This document shows, piece by piece, positions 55,001-63,324 of a DNA stretch of 64,000 bases. Below the pieces are notes generated by a model. The model was not told the origin of the DNA. It did not search any database and saw only the letters and a program-made list of their open reading frames with translations. The stretch is from Cupriavidus necator (GTDB taxonomy: Bacteria; Pseudomonadota; Gammaproteobacteria; Burkholderiales; Burkholderiaceae): NCBI RefSeq assembly GCF_013141915.1, contig NZ_SROX01000006.1, positions 186,001 through 250,000 of the forward strand. The letters are read 5' to 3'. Made by a program: the position numbers and the translations under genes. The number at the start of each line of letters is the position of its first letter. Position 1 is the stretch's first letter.

Positions 55001-56107
55001 CTCGACATTGAACTTCGTGTCAGCCGGCTGCGCGGGTGCGGCCTCCTGCGCCGCGGCCTTGCGCACGCCGAGCTGGCCCGAAGCCGCCAGCGCCTCGCGC
55101 AATGCCAGTCCGCGCGGGCCGTCGAGGAACACCACGCCACGATCGCTCCAGGGCTGGCTTGCGGCAATGCGCCGCACTTCGGCCTGGCGGGCGGCCAGCG
55201 CGGCCCGCTCCGCATCGGCGCCGTCGCGCAGCCGCGCCGACACCTTCAGCAGCCGCTCGACATAGCGGCTGGCCTGTTCCGGCTTGTTGGCCGCCAGCGC
55301 CAGCCGGGTCAGGTAGCGCAGCACCTCCGGGTCGTCGAGCAGCTTGCCGCCGTGGCGCTCGGCCTGCGCCAGCGCCTCGTCCAGCAGGTTGCCTGACTGC
55401 AGCGTCTGCACCGCCTTCAGGAACAGCGCGCGCCGCTCGGCCAGCGTGGTCGCGGCCGCCTGCTGCGCGAACAGGGCATTGGCGGCGTCGCGGTAGTCGC
55501 CGCCGGCAATCGCCAGGTCCGCCAGCTGGCGGTTCCAGAACGCGGCATTGTTGCGGTCTTGGCTGGCCAGTGCCGTATAGAACCTGCGCATCGCCTCATC
55601 CGCGCCCGCCTGGCGCGCCTGCGTGGCCAGTGCCTGCAGGTCGGCCAGGGGCCAGCGGCGGCCGGCGGCCCGGTCCAGCAGGCTGCGCAGCTGCACCAGG
55701 TTCTGTTCGCGCTCGGGCGTTCCCGGCAGCGCGGCCCAGGCGCGCTGCTGCGCGATCTCGATGCGCGTGCGCAGCACCTGGCCCGAGAGGTCGGTGCCCT
55801 GCACCGCCTGCATCCGCTCCAGCATGGCCTGCGCCTCTTCCAGCCGGCCGGTGCGCGCGTACTGCTCGGCCAGCACGCCCATGAAGGCGGGGTCGTCAGG
55901 CGTGACCTTCCACCAGGCTTCCAGGTAAGCCATGGTCAGCCCGTCGATGGTTCGGCCCTGCCCCAGCAGCCGTTCGCGCAGGGTCTCGCGCGGGAACATC
56001 AGCGCCAGGCCGATGCCCACGATGGCGGTAAAGGTCAGCACCAGCGTCGGCGGCAGCAGCCGCTCGCGCTCAGCCGGCGCAGCGGACTTCAACTTGTTGC
56101 CTGACAT
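52028..56107 (-). CDS. pelB: Pel outer-membrane export porin PelB with TPR scaffold
   Basis: A 1359-residue protein, longer than Pseudomonas PelB (about 1190). One transmembrane helix (residues 20-38) leads to many TPR repeats (about 55-900) that bind PelA and PelC. A charged, Ala-rich insert lies near 840-880. The last 350 residues are a beta-barrel with alternating strands such as VRLWDGYDLNLQGTWRDQR and LSLGYRDNNRRWRATAGY, ending LGLRYRWLY. The start lies within the pelA 3' end (38-base overlap), so translation is coupled; no separate ribosome site is visible. Confidence 0.93.
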   Translation of the reverse strand: MSGNKLKSAAPAERERLLPPTLVLTFTAIVGIGLALMFPRETLRERLLGQGRTIDGLTMAYLEAWWKVTPDDPAFMGVLAEQYARTGRLEEAQAMLERMQAVQGTDLSGQVLRTRIEIAQQRAWAALPGTPEREQNLVQLRSLLDRAAGRRWPLADLQALATQARQAGADEAMRRFYTALASQDRNNAAFWNRQLADLAIAGGDYRDAANALFAQQAAATTLAERRALFLKAVQTLQSGNLLDEALAQAERHGGKLLDDPEVLRYLTRLALAANKPEQASRYVERLLKVSARLRDGADAERAALAARQAEVRRIAASQPWSDRGVVFLDGPRGLALREALAASGQLGVRKAAAQEAAPAQPADTKFNVEDYELAYRVFLSAGKLDQAQRVAETAVRRLPGEPVWRERLAQVAEWNRQPAVALKSWLDYARATNDERAWDAVMRLAPGLSDDRAYLAALRHRAGGADLKTVDEVVAAYERLGEPEEAMRFLEGLSHGPKARDIMERHAALAERAGKDERAFQLYTQLQQRFGPRPAYALKLANLLYVRGKLAHALDAMLPARAAAGPRDLLYWRTFTELARLNQRDDLLQDGYRQLMVAAVQSRDEHCMQRPAGPARNDCMDELRDAQGADFSNLIAYYDKTPIDAGRIAEADWRRGASPASLELALYYYTRAHAYRRIERLLQDMSPEQRRVAKQSSRFLMRRAEYYRVTGQRDQALADLRHAAGLPDADSETLAALLWTLVDQGSDTEVRAVMRRLQDQAEDNPDLWGAFAAGHMRYYDGRAALHYLRKLKDGQSADPLWLNLLADAYEAIGQTDMAWRVRRQAWIDLHRGWARRGAGAARMRPDNTDGDEEHENASGAPSRADLRRQTVALGQIFASGDVSRALVIQMLRADRASTAARDLPSAGAGAPSQLGEIDGLPPLREPVSAEVVRDAARREAALSAAGRDAALAWAMSAESSELARGWLARRYASRLQRPAYAEVAIALDRQDLNSLDRILERQAGRVPVANQIEANQRLDRLGAAQTLAFETQERARSDDALQETLRETLLFNAQAIEPRVRFMHQKPLEFTEGSLAGGVRLWDGYDLNLQGTWRDQRSTDPEQLVNVPASDRRADLSLGYRDNNRRWRATAGYREGLDTMATARFFGEWNQQGRLQFSTLAGLNQPADESAPLRVGGAKDVLALGATWRFSLREFIGARIEYSRFRGQDRSTLGHGMVYDVEAGYKIRTAYPDYTVRVVATHASYSTQDGSLTPRLAALVPAGDAATPAFYMPQGFTQAGVLFGFGTELLDEYTRKWRPFGEVGLLHDTRARQNFRVQGGVAGSVLGNDHLALYVSHETAARNGGRPMTELGLRYRWLY

Positions 56108-59015
56108 GATTGGGGTCGGTCACGGGTGCGGTATCCACGCGCAGCGTGTTGCGCTCGCGCACGGCCGGTACGGCCTTGCCATCGACGCTGACACGGCAGT
56201 TGCCGGCGTTGGCCAGGCGGAAGAACGGCTTGAAGTAGCCACTGAAAGCGAAGCGGGTCACGCCATCGCGCTGCGACCAGTCGCGCACGATGCCGCTCGC
56301 TTCGGCCAGCTGCGGCGTGGCCGGCGCCACCGTGGCCGCGGTGTCGCGCATGGCAAAGCGGGCATCGCCGCCGTCCAGGTGCAGGTAAACGCCGCCGCCG
56401 GGCGCCGGCGAGGTCCCGGTCACGCCATGCGCGGCGGCCACGTCGGGCAGGCCCGCGCCGCTCCAGCGCAGGTTGCGCAGGTTGCCGTCGCCGCGCACGA
56501 TCCATCGCGTGCCGGATACGCCTGGGCTGCCGTCGCCCACCTCGCGCGCCACCGCCATGTCCTGCCAGTCGAGCACCTTGCGCACGTAGTCGGTCGCATG
56601 CAGTGGCAGCAGCGGCTGCGCCAGCGCGTAGTCATAGACCTTGCGCAGCGCCTTCAGCGACGCGGCCTTGGTGCCCGAGTAGCTGTGGTAGTAAATGTTC
56701 ACGGGCTTGAAGCGATACGGCTGGTCGGTCAGCTCGAAGGTCTCGATCACGCGCTCGAAGCCGTAGAACGGGCCGTGCCACAGGTTGGTATAGACGTTCT
56801 CGTTCTGGTTGGGCGCAAACACCTGGAAGGTGCCGCCCGGCTTGTGGATACCCAGCGGCGCGATCGCGGTCCAGCTGGGGTTGCTGCGCGTGATCAGCGT
56901 ATCCCCGCCATTCATGTTGAGCACGCGCGCCTTGTCGGCCAGCCGCAGGGCCTCGGCCGGCGGCTGGCAGTCGCCCGACCACAGCAGCATGCTGACGGGC
57001 TTGCCGGCAGGGGCCAGACTGCGGTTGATGTAGTCGATGGAACCGCCGATCTCGCGGTTCAGGTCCATGGTGTAGCCGGGGATGTTGAGGTGGAACGCCT
57101 CGTCGCCCTCGACCACCGCGGCATTGCCGGCATGCGCGGGCTGGCCCAGCACTGTGCGCGCCCATTCGAACGGGTGCGAAAAGGTATGGCTGGCTACTTC
57201 GACATAGGGCTGGGCAAAGATCTTGCGCGCGATCGGTTCCAGTTCGGCGCTCAGCTTCGGGTACATGCCGTCGCGGCTGACCTCGCCCTGGATCACCGAC
57301 ATGGTCATCGGCAGCCGGTAGCGGTCGAAGATCTCGCGCAACAGCACCTCGCCGGAAAAGCCGCCGCCCGGCATCTCGGCGCGCGAGGCAAAGCCGTCGC
57401 CATCGATATGGATGGTCAGCAGGCGCCGGCCATTCTCGGTGGTGACATCGGGCACCGGCATGGCGGGCAGGCGCAGCGCCTCGCGCAGGAAGTCCAGGGG
57501 CTGCACCACCCAGCGGCTCTGGGTGTTGCCGGTGCCGCTCTGGTGCACCGCATACGGCCCCAGCACATAGCCGCCCCACGGCGTGATGGCCGCGGCGTCA
57601 TAGGTCAGGGTTCCGGAGCGCAGGCGCAGCAGCGAGCGGAAGCCGCCGCCGTCGGGGACCTGGATCGCCTCGGCCTGGGTACGGTCGGGCGCCACCGGCA
57701 TCTCGAAGCCCATCATCCGGTCCTTGGCCACGACCTCGACGGGGCCCGACACACGTCCCCTGACCGCCTTCAGGCCGAAGCTGCGCGCCACCGCGCCGCT
57801 AACGCTGGTGCCAAAGTCATTCAGGAACACCACCGGCATGCCCTGCGCCATGCGCGCCTGTACCCAGGTGTGGAACCGGCCCGGCTGCGCCGTGACCTTA
57901 CCCGACAGGTACACCACCACGCCGGCGTAGCGGTCCGGCCCGATCTCGGGCAGCTCGTCGCCGATCTCGGCAAATTCGATGCGGTAGCCCAGGTAATTGA
58001 GCGGCATCGCGACAAAGCGCACGCCCGGGGAATCATCGATCGACTCGCCAGGGCGGCGCTCCTGCACCACCAGCACACGCCGCGGCAGCACTTCGACCTT
58101 GCCGATGCCGACCGTCTGCAGGCCCGGATCGGCCACGTAGGGCGTGATGCCCAGCGCGCGGATGCGCTGGGCAGTCTCGCGCGCGCAGCGGCGATCCGCC
58201 GGCGGGCAATAGTCGATCGACACCACCGGCAGGCGGTATTGCTCGCGGATGGTGCGCGCCTGCGCCAGCAGCCAGTCGCGGTCGGCCTGCGGCACCTCGA
58301 CGTAGTGGCCCTGGGCCTGGTTCCAGCCGCGGAACAGCGACTCGAAGGCCACGGCATACGCGAGGCCATGCACCTGCGGCAGGATCTCGAAGCCACGGTT
58401 GAAGATCAGGCGGGCCTCGGGATAGCGCGCCTTGATCGCGCGCACCACGCGCACCAGGCCGGCTTCCTGCCGCGCACGTTCGGCGTCGGTCCTGGCGGCG
58501 AGCTGGTACGAGTCCAGGGTATCGAGGAAGAAGCCGCGGAAGCCGCGTTGCCACAGCGGCGCGATCACCTTGTCGACATAGAAGGCGGGCCAGCCGTCGG
58601 CCGCCTGGTCGATGACCGGCGCGTTCCAGGCGTCGTTGCGGCCGACGAACCAGCTTTTGGGGATGTCCTTGAAGTACGGCCGGCCTTCCAGCACCTCGCC
58701 CACGCTGACATAGGCAAACCAGGCGGTCGCTGGGGTGGCCAGCTGGCGCGGATCGAAGCCGCTGTCGGGTTCGACCACCGCGATATCGAAGGCCTGCAGC
58801 GCGTCGACCGGCGGCTTGGCGCCATAGTGCAGCGCGATCGACGGCAGCGCCGGTGCCGCAGCGTCGGACGCCGGCTGTGCCGCGGCGGCGCCAGCAGCGC
58901 CAAGGACCAGGGCCAACGCGGCGCGCTGCGCCAGTTGCCCCAGCCACGCCAGCCATCCCGGCCGGCGCGGCGTGCGGACGCCCCGGCTGCTTTGCGCTGC
59001 CCCCAGTCGATTCAC
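56070..59015 (-). CDS. pelA: Pel deacetylase/hydrolase PelA
   Basis: A periplasmic enzyme of about 981 residues that partly deacetylates Pel and can cut it. After an N-terminal export signal (RAALALVLGAAGAAAAQ) comes a GH114/166-like hydrolase (SIALHYGAKPPVDAL, IAVVEPDSGFDP, GFRGFFLDTLDSYQL), a middle domain, and a CE4-like deacetylase with LLTIHIDGDGF and the metal His pair in ASHTFSHPFEW. GTG 59015 is preferred because GGGAAG lies upstream; ATG 59066 in the same frame has no ribosome site. First gene of pelABCDEFG. Confidence 0.93.
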   Translation of the reverse strand: MNRLGAAQSSRGVRTPRRPGWLAWLGQLAQRAALALVLGAAGAAAAQPASDAAAPALPSIALHYGAKPPVDALQAFDIAVVEPDSGFDPRQLATPATAWFAYVSVGEVLEGRPYFKDIPKSWFVGRNDAWNAPVIDQAADGWPAFYVDKVIAPLWQRGFRGFFLDTLDSYQLAARTDAERARQEAGLVRVVRAIKARYPEARLIFNRGFEILPQVHGLAYAVAFESLFRGWNQAQGHYVEVPQADRDWLLAQARTIREQYRLPVVSIDYCPPADRRCARETAQRIRALGITPYVADPGLQTVGIGKVEVLPRRVLVVQERRPGESIDDSPGVRFVAMPLNYLGYRIEFAEIGDELPEIGPDRYAGVVVYLSGKVTAQPGRFHTWVQARMAQGMPVVFLNDFGTSVSGAVARSFGLKAVRGRVSGPVEVVAKDRMMGFEMPVAPDRTQAEAIQVPDGGGFRSLLRLRSGTLTYDAAAITPWGGYVLGPYAVHQSGTGNTQSRWVVQPLDFLREALRLPAMPVPDVTTENGRRLLTIHIDGDGFASRAEMPGGGFSGEVLLREIFDRYRLPMTMSVIQGEVSRDGMYPKLSAELEPIARKIFAQPYVEVASHTFSHPFEWARTVLGQPAHAGNAAVVEGDEAFHLNIPGYTMDLNREIGGSIDYINRSLAPAGKPVSMLLWSGDCQPPAEALRLADKARVLNMNGGDTLITRSNPSWTAIAPLGIHKPGGTFQVFAPNQNENVYTNLWHGPFYGFERVIETFELTDQPYRFKPVNIYYHSYSGTKAASLKALRKVYDYALAQPLLPLHATDYVRKVLDWQDMAVAREVGDGSPGVSGTRWIVRGDGNLRNLRWSGAGLPDVAAAHGVTGTSPAPGGGVYLHLDGGDARFAMRDTAATVAPATPQLAEASGIVRDWSQRDGVTRFAFSGYFKPFFRLANAGNCRVSVDGKAVPAVRERNTLRVDTAPVTDPNHVRQQVEVRCAG

Positions 59016-59936
59016 AAGCGTGCTTCCCTTTATTTTGCGCACCTCAAGGTGCTCTATGCCAGACATTTTAGTGGCGCCTCAAGACCGCGCGGCGTCTGGT
59101 TCTGGACGTCAATTCGGAAAAGTCCGATGTTATCCGGCAACCGCATACTAGAGCAGTCCCGGTTGCTGCATTGTCAACAATTGTCCCGAAAAGGAGACAT
59201 TGAGCCCGCGCACGCGTTAACTACCGCCCTGCCTAGCGGGGACGGTCCGGCGCAGTCAGCCGGCCCGTAAAGCCCGCCAAAGCCGGACGCCCGATGACGC
59301 CGCTGTCCGCTACCGCATTTCCGGACAGTCCGGTTTCCGCCCGCACGAAAAGCTTGTGCAGATTGCCCAATGTATGGACGCGCATCCAGACCATTGACTC
59401 ATGTATGCGCACGCACCACCTGACTGCCACCACGGTTCTTGTGTTTTATTCGCATAATGCTATCTCAGCGCCGGACCAGCCTCACCCAAACGCGGTAGAA
59501 GACGTGCCGTAAAAATTTGTAAAAAGCATGGCACCAACCTGCAGCGGGCGGCAGCCATTATGCACGACCAGGTGGCACGGTTGCCCCCCGGCGGTGCATG
59601 CACAGGTAAACCCGACAATAAAAAATCAGGGAATTCACTGAACTGGGACCGAAGTAGAAAACGCTAATATCTCCTGTCGGAACCTCTCATCATGATTAGG
59701 CGCTTAGCCTGATTGACACACCGGGAAAATTCGGCAGAATGATTCCCACTTGTGCAGCGTTCATTCGGTGTCATTTGGTGTAGTCGTTCCGTGACGGTTT
59801 CGGTTGTCACGACAGCGACATATCGAAGTCATATGGAATGCGCTGGCGGGGAACATAAAAGAGATCCGCTGGGTGCGTTGCACACGGTGTATAACGAGCG
59901 TTTTCGCTCATTTTGAAATTCAAGGTTGAGATAGAT
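59016..59936. promoter_or_regulatory. Long intergenic region between pelA and the cold-shock gene
   Basis: This region of about 920 bases must hold the pel promoter (leftward) and the csp promoter (rightward). Notable items are ATTGT-CA-ACAAT (59170-59181) overlapping ACAATTGT (59177-59184), an AT-rich patch near 59505-59527, and AGGC-GCTTA-GCCT near 59698-59709. TATAAC at 59890-59895 is a fair -10 for csp, 41 bases before its start. Base composition is much less GC-rich than in the genes. I see no conserved coding frame. Confidence 0.4.
59170..59184. promoter_or_regulatory. Palindromic operator-like site upstream of pelA
   Basis: ATTGT (59170-59174), CA, ACAAT (59177-59181) is a perfect short dyad, and the last half forms a second palindrome ACAATTGT. 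It lies 155 bases before the preferred pelA start. Such dyads suit MarR- or LysR-size regulators, but no protein can be named. Confidence 0.3.
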
Positions 59937-60140
59937 ATGGAAACCGGTACCGTTAAGTGGTTCAACGACGCCAAGGGCTTCGGCTTCATCACGCCGGACG
60001 AAGGCGGCAATGATCTGTTCGCGCACTTCTCCGCGATTGAAGGCAATGGCTTCAAGTCGCTGAAGGAAGGCCAGAAGGTGCGCTACGTCAAGGCCATGGG
60101 CCAGAAGGGCGAGCAAGCCACCAAGATCCAGGCCCTCTGA
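59937..60140 (+). CDS. cspA: Cold-shock protein (CspA family)
   Basis: A 67-residue single-domain nucleic-acid chaperone. It begins [20 protein letters not shown], containing RNP1 (KGFGFI), and RNP2 follows as DLFAHFSAI. It binds single-stranded RNA/DNA and relieves mRNA structure. ATG 59937 is set by the family's N-terminus; an upstream in-frame TTG would add eight unrelated residues. It is monocistronic, ending in a strong terminator. Whether it is cold-induced or constitutive cannot be told. Confidence 0.95.
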   Translation: METGTVKWFNDAKGFGFITPDEGGNDLFAHFSAIEGNGFKSLKEGQKVRYVKAMGQKGEQATKIQAL

Positions 60141-60181
60141 TACCGGTGAGGTACCCGCTGGTCCAACGGACCAGCCGGCAC

Positions 60182-60219
60182 AAAAGCCCCGCAGCGTCGT
60201 TGCGGGGCTTTTTGTTTTT
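60182..60219 (+). terminator. Rho-independent terminator of the cold-shock gene
   Basis: AAAAGCCCCGCA (60182-60193) pairs perfectly with TGCGGGGCTTTT (60201-60212) around a 7-base loop, followed by TGTTTTT. It lies 42 bases after the stop and insulates the hopanoid operon downstream. Confidence 0.92.
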
Positions 60220-60269
60220 GGGCGCGCTGTGCTGGAGCACGGCTGCGCCAGCGCCGTTGCAGGTGAAAT

Positions 60270-60278
60270 TGCTATAAT
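60270..60278 (+). promoter_or_regulatory. Extended -10 promoter of the hpnD-shc-hpnG operon
   Basis: TGCTATAAT (60270-60278) is a perfect -10 hexamer with the TGn extension, which can work without a good -35; none is seen at 17 bases. It lies just after the csp terminator, giving a leader of about 80 bases to hpnD. Confidence 0.65.
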
Positions 60279-60366
60279 CGCCCGACCCCACAACCACCTC
60301 CCGGGCAAGTGCGCGCCGACGTCGCGCGGCCGGCGCGGGACGGTAAGCAGCGTGTCGAGGAGTTAC

Positions 60367-61230
60367 GTGGCCGGTACTCAGATCGCAGCTTCAGACAGCC
60401 CCGCCGTCGCAGGCTGCCAGGCTAGCCCCGCCGCTTCGGCGGGCAGTTCCTTCCATGCCGCGCTGCGCATCCTGCCGGCGGTACAGCGCCAGGCCATGTT
60501 CGAGATCTACGCGTTCTGCCGCGCCGTCGACGATATCGCCGACGGCAACGCGCCGCATGCCGAGCGCCTGGCAGCGCTGGATGCCTGGCGCCGCGACATC
60601 GGCGCCTGCTACGCCGGCAACCCGCCCGCGCCACTGCAATCGCTGTGCGCCCAGATCCGGGCGTTCGACCTGCAGCAGGCAGACTTCCTCGCCGTGATCG
60701 ACGGCATGACCATGGACGTAGTGCAGGATATCCGCGCGCCCGACGCGGCCACCCTGGACCTGTACTGCGACCGCGTTGCCAGCGCGGTGGGCCGCCTGGC
60801 GGTGCGCGTGTTCGGTCTGGAGGCGTCGTGCGGGATAGCGCTGGCGCACCACCTGGGCCGCGCGCTGCAGCTGACCAATATCCTGCGCGATATCGACGAG
60901 GACGCCGCCATCGGCCGGCTCTACCTCCCCGCCGAGGCGCTCGCCGCGGCCGGCATCGGCGCGGCCACGCCCGCGGCCGTGGCCGCGCACCCGGCGCTGG
61001 GACAGGCGTGCGCGGCCGTGGCGCGCGAGGCCCGGGCCCACTATGACCAGGCCTGGGCCATCATGGCGCGCTGCCCGGCACGCCAGGTGCGCTCGCCACG
61101 CATCATGGCCGAGGTCTACCACCGCATCCTGGGGCGGCTGTGCGCGCAGGGCTGGCGCGCGCCGCGCCAGCGCGTGCGCCTGCCGCGCGCGCAATTGCTC
61201 TGGATTGTGCTGCGCCACGCCATTGGCTGA
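60367..61230 (+). CDS. hpnD: Presqualene diphosphate synthase HpnD
   Basis: A 287-residue squalene/phytoene-synthase-fold enzyme condensing two farnesyl diphosphates to presqualene diphosphate. The first Asp-rich motif is DDIAD (residues 55-59) and the second is in TNILRDIDEDAAIGRLYLP. GTG 60367 has GAGGAG just upstream; GTG 60352 is an alternative, and the frame further upstream is promoter sequence. shc starts 60 bases later. HpnC and HpnE, which normally carry presqualene diphosphate on to squalene, are not beside it. Confidence 0.9.
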   Translation: MAGTQIAASDSPAVAGCQASPAASAGSSFHAALRILPAVQRQAMFEIYAFCRAVDDIADGNAPHAERLAALDAWRRDIGACYAGNPPAPLQSLCAQIRAFDLQQADFLAVIDGMTMDVVQDIRAPDAATLDLYCDRVASAVGRLAVRVFGLEASCGIALAHHLGRALQLTNILRDIDEDAAIGRLYLPAEALAAAGIGAATPAAVAAHPALGQACAAVAREARAHYDQAWAIMARCPARQVRSPRIMAEVYHRILGRLCAQGWRAPRQRVRLPRAQLLWIVLRHAIG

Positions 61231-61290
61231 GCGCGGCAAGCCGATGCACGCCCGGCCCGGCCACGCCGCGCGCCGGCACAAGGAGGCTGC

Positions 61291-63324
61291 ATGTCGATGA
61301 ACGAGACCGTCTTTGCCAATGCCGCGCCCCAGCTGGACGCGGCGCCGCGGCAGCCAGCCGGCGCGCACGAGCCGGCGGCAGCGCGCGCGCCGGCGCACGC
61401 GCTCGACCAAGGCATCGACCGCGCGCTCGACGCGCTGCTGCACCAGCAGCGCCCCGACGGCCACTGGATCTACGAACTCGAAGCCGACGCCACCATCCCC
61501 GCCGAATACGTGCTGATGGTGCACTACCTGGGCGAGCCTCCCGACCTCGACCTGGAAGCGCGCATCGCCCGCTACCTGCGCCGCATCCAGAACCCCGACG
61601 GCGGCTGGCCGCTGTTCCATGAAGGCCGCTCCGACATCAGCGCCAGCGTCAAGGCGTATTTCGCGCTGAAGATGGCGGGCGACGATCCGCAATCGGCGCC
61701 AATGCAGCGCGCGCGCCAGGCTATCCATGCCATGGGCGGCGCCGAGGCCAGCAATGTGTTCACGCGCACGCTGCTGGCGCTGTACGGGGTGCTGCCGTGG
61801 ACGGCGGTGCCGATGATGCCGGTCGAGATCATGCTGTTGCCGCGCTGGTTTCCGTTCCACTTGTCCAAGGTCTCGTACTGGGCGCGCACGGTGATCGTGC
61901 CGCTGCTGGTGCTCAACAGCCTGCGCCCGCAGGCGCGCAACCCGCGCGGCGTCGGCATCCATGAACTGTTCGTCGGCAACTGCCACACGCTGGGCCTGCC
62001 GCCGCGTGCGGCCCACCAGCATGCCGGCTGGTACAGAATGTTCCGCAGCCTGGACGCGCTGCTGCGCGTGGCCGAGCCGCTCTTTCCGCGGGCGCTGCGC
62101 CGGCGCGCCGTTGCCGCGGCACAGCGCTTCGTGCGCGAGCGGCTCAACGGCGAGGACGGCCTGGGCGCGATCTTCCCCGCCATGGCCAACAGCGTGATGA
62201 TGTTCGACGTGCTGGGCGTGCCGCCCGAGGACCCGGCGCGCGCGGTGGCGAGGCGTTCGCTCGAGCGCCTGCTGGTCGAGCACGGCGACGAGGCCTATTG
62301 CCAGCCCTGCCTGTCGCCGGTGTGGGATACCGCGCTGGCCACCCACGCCCTGCTGGAAACCGGCGAAGCGCGCGCGGCGCAGGCGGCCGGGCGCGCGCTG
62401 GACTGGCTCAGGCCGCTGCAAGTGCTGGACCTGCGTGGCGACTGGGCGGTGCGCCGCCCGCTGGTGCGCCCGGGCGGCTGGGCCTTCCAGTACGCCAACG
62501 CCTATTACCCCGACGTCGACGACACCGCCGTGGTGGCCGCCGCGATGGACCGCTTCATGCGCGCGCACCACGCGCCGGGGCGCTACGGCGAAGCGGTGGC
62601 GCGCGCCACCGAGTGGATCGTCGGCATGCAGGGCGGCAACGGCGGCTGGGGCGCGTTCGAGCCCGAGAACACGCACCTGTACCTGAACAACATCCCCTTT
62701 GCCGATCACGGCGCGCTGCTGGACCCGCCCACCGCGGACGTATCGGCGCGCTGCCTGTCGATGCTGTGCCAGACCGGCGCCAACCCCGGCAACAGCGAGC
62801 CCGCCGCGCGCGCGTTGCGCTACGTGCTGGCCGAGCAGATGCCCGACGGCAGCTGGTTCGGCCGCTGGGGCACCAACTATATCTACGGCACCTGGAGCGC
62901 GCTGTGCGCGCTGAACGCCGCCGGCCTGCCGCCCGAGGCGCCCGAACTGCAGCGCGCGGTGGCGTGGCTGGCGCGGATCCAGAACGCAGACGGCGGCTGG
63001 GGCGAGGACGGCAGCAGCTACCGGCTTGACTACCGCGGCTACGAGCCGGCGCCCAGCGTGGCCTCGCAGACCGCCTGGGCGCTGCTGGCGCTGATGGCCG
63101 CGGGTGCGGCCCAGCACCCGGCGGTGGCGCGCGGCGTCGACTACCTGCTGCGCACGCAGCAGCCCGGCGGCCTGTGGCATGAGGCCCGCTTTACCGCGGT
63201 GGGCTTTCCGCGCGTGTTCTACCTGCGCTATCACGGCTACGCGCGCTACTTTCCGTTGTGGGCGCTGGCGCGCTACCGCAACCTGCAGCGCGGCGGCACC
63301 GGCCAGGTGTCATGGGGGCTGTGA
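61291..63324 (+). CDS. shc: Squalene-hopene cyclase
   Basis: A 677-residue monotopic membrane cyclase converting squalene to hopene and hopanol. The catalytic DxDD is D408-V-D410-D411 (YYPDVDDTAV). Several QW repeats are visible (QNPDGGWPLF, QGGNGGWGAF, QMPDGSWFGRWG, QNADGGWGED, QQPGGLW). GTWSALCALNA and RGYEPAPSVASQTAWALLAL match the family core. The first 40 residues are Ala/Pro-rich and variable. CAAGGAGG lies upstream of the ATG. hpnG overlaps its last 13 bases. Confidence 0.96.
   Translation: MSMNETVFANAAPQLDAAPRQPAGAHEPAAARAPAHALDQGIDRALDALLHQQRPDGHWIYELEADATIPAEYVLMVHYLGEPPDLDLEARIARYLRRIQNPDGGWPLFHEGRSDISASVKAYFALKMAGDDPQSAPMQRARQAIHAMGGAEASNVFTRTLLALYGVLPWTAVPMMPVEIMLLPRWFPFHLSKVSYWARTVIVPLLVLNSLRPQARNPRGVGIHELFVGNCHTLGLPPRAAHQHAGWYRMFRSLDALLRVAEPLFPRALRRRAVAAAQRFVRERLNGEDGLGAIFPAMANSVMMFDVLGVPPEDPARAVARRSLERLLVEHGDEAYCQPCLSPVWDTALATHALLETGEARAAQAAGRALDWLRPLQVLDLRGDWAVRRPLVRPGGWAFQYANAYYPDVDDTAVVAAAMDRFMRAHHAPGRYGEAVARATEWIVGMQGGNGGWGAFEPENTHLYLNNIPFADHGALLDPPTADVSARCLSMLCQTGANPGNSEPAARALRYVLAEQMPDGSWFGRWGTNYIYGTWSALCALNAAGLPPEAPELQRAVAWLARIQNADGGWGEDGSSYRLDYRGYEPAPSVASQTAWALLALMAAGAAQHPAVARGVDYLLRTQQPGGLWHEARFTAVGFPRVFYLRYHGYARYFPLWALARYRNLQRGGTGQVSWGL

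Noticed and set aside
51812..55396. Long plus-strand open frame (1194 codons) opposite pelB/pelC
   Set aside because: Low-complexity His/Gln/Arg/Ala translation antisense to well-supported Pel genes.
59529..59544. Sigma-54 promoter (TGGCAC...TGC)
   Set aside because: The GG-to-GC spacing is one base too short and it points away from pelA.
60229..60366. Extension of hpnD to an upstream start at 60229
   Set aside because: It would place the start before the -10 box at 60270-60278 and adds non-homologous residues.
60391..63234. Long minus-strand open frame (947 codons) opposite hpnD and shc
   Set aside because: Antisense to two enzymes with intact catalytic motifs and no recognisable motif of its own.
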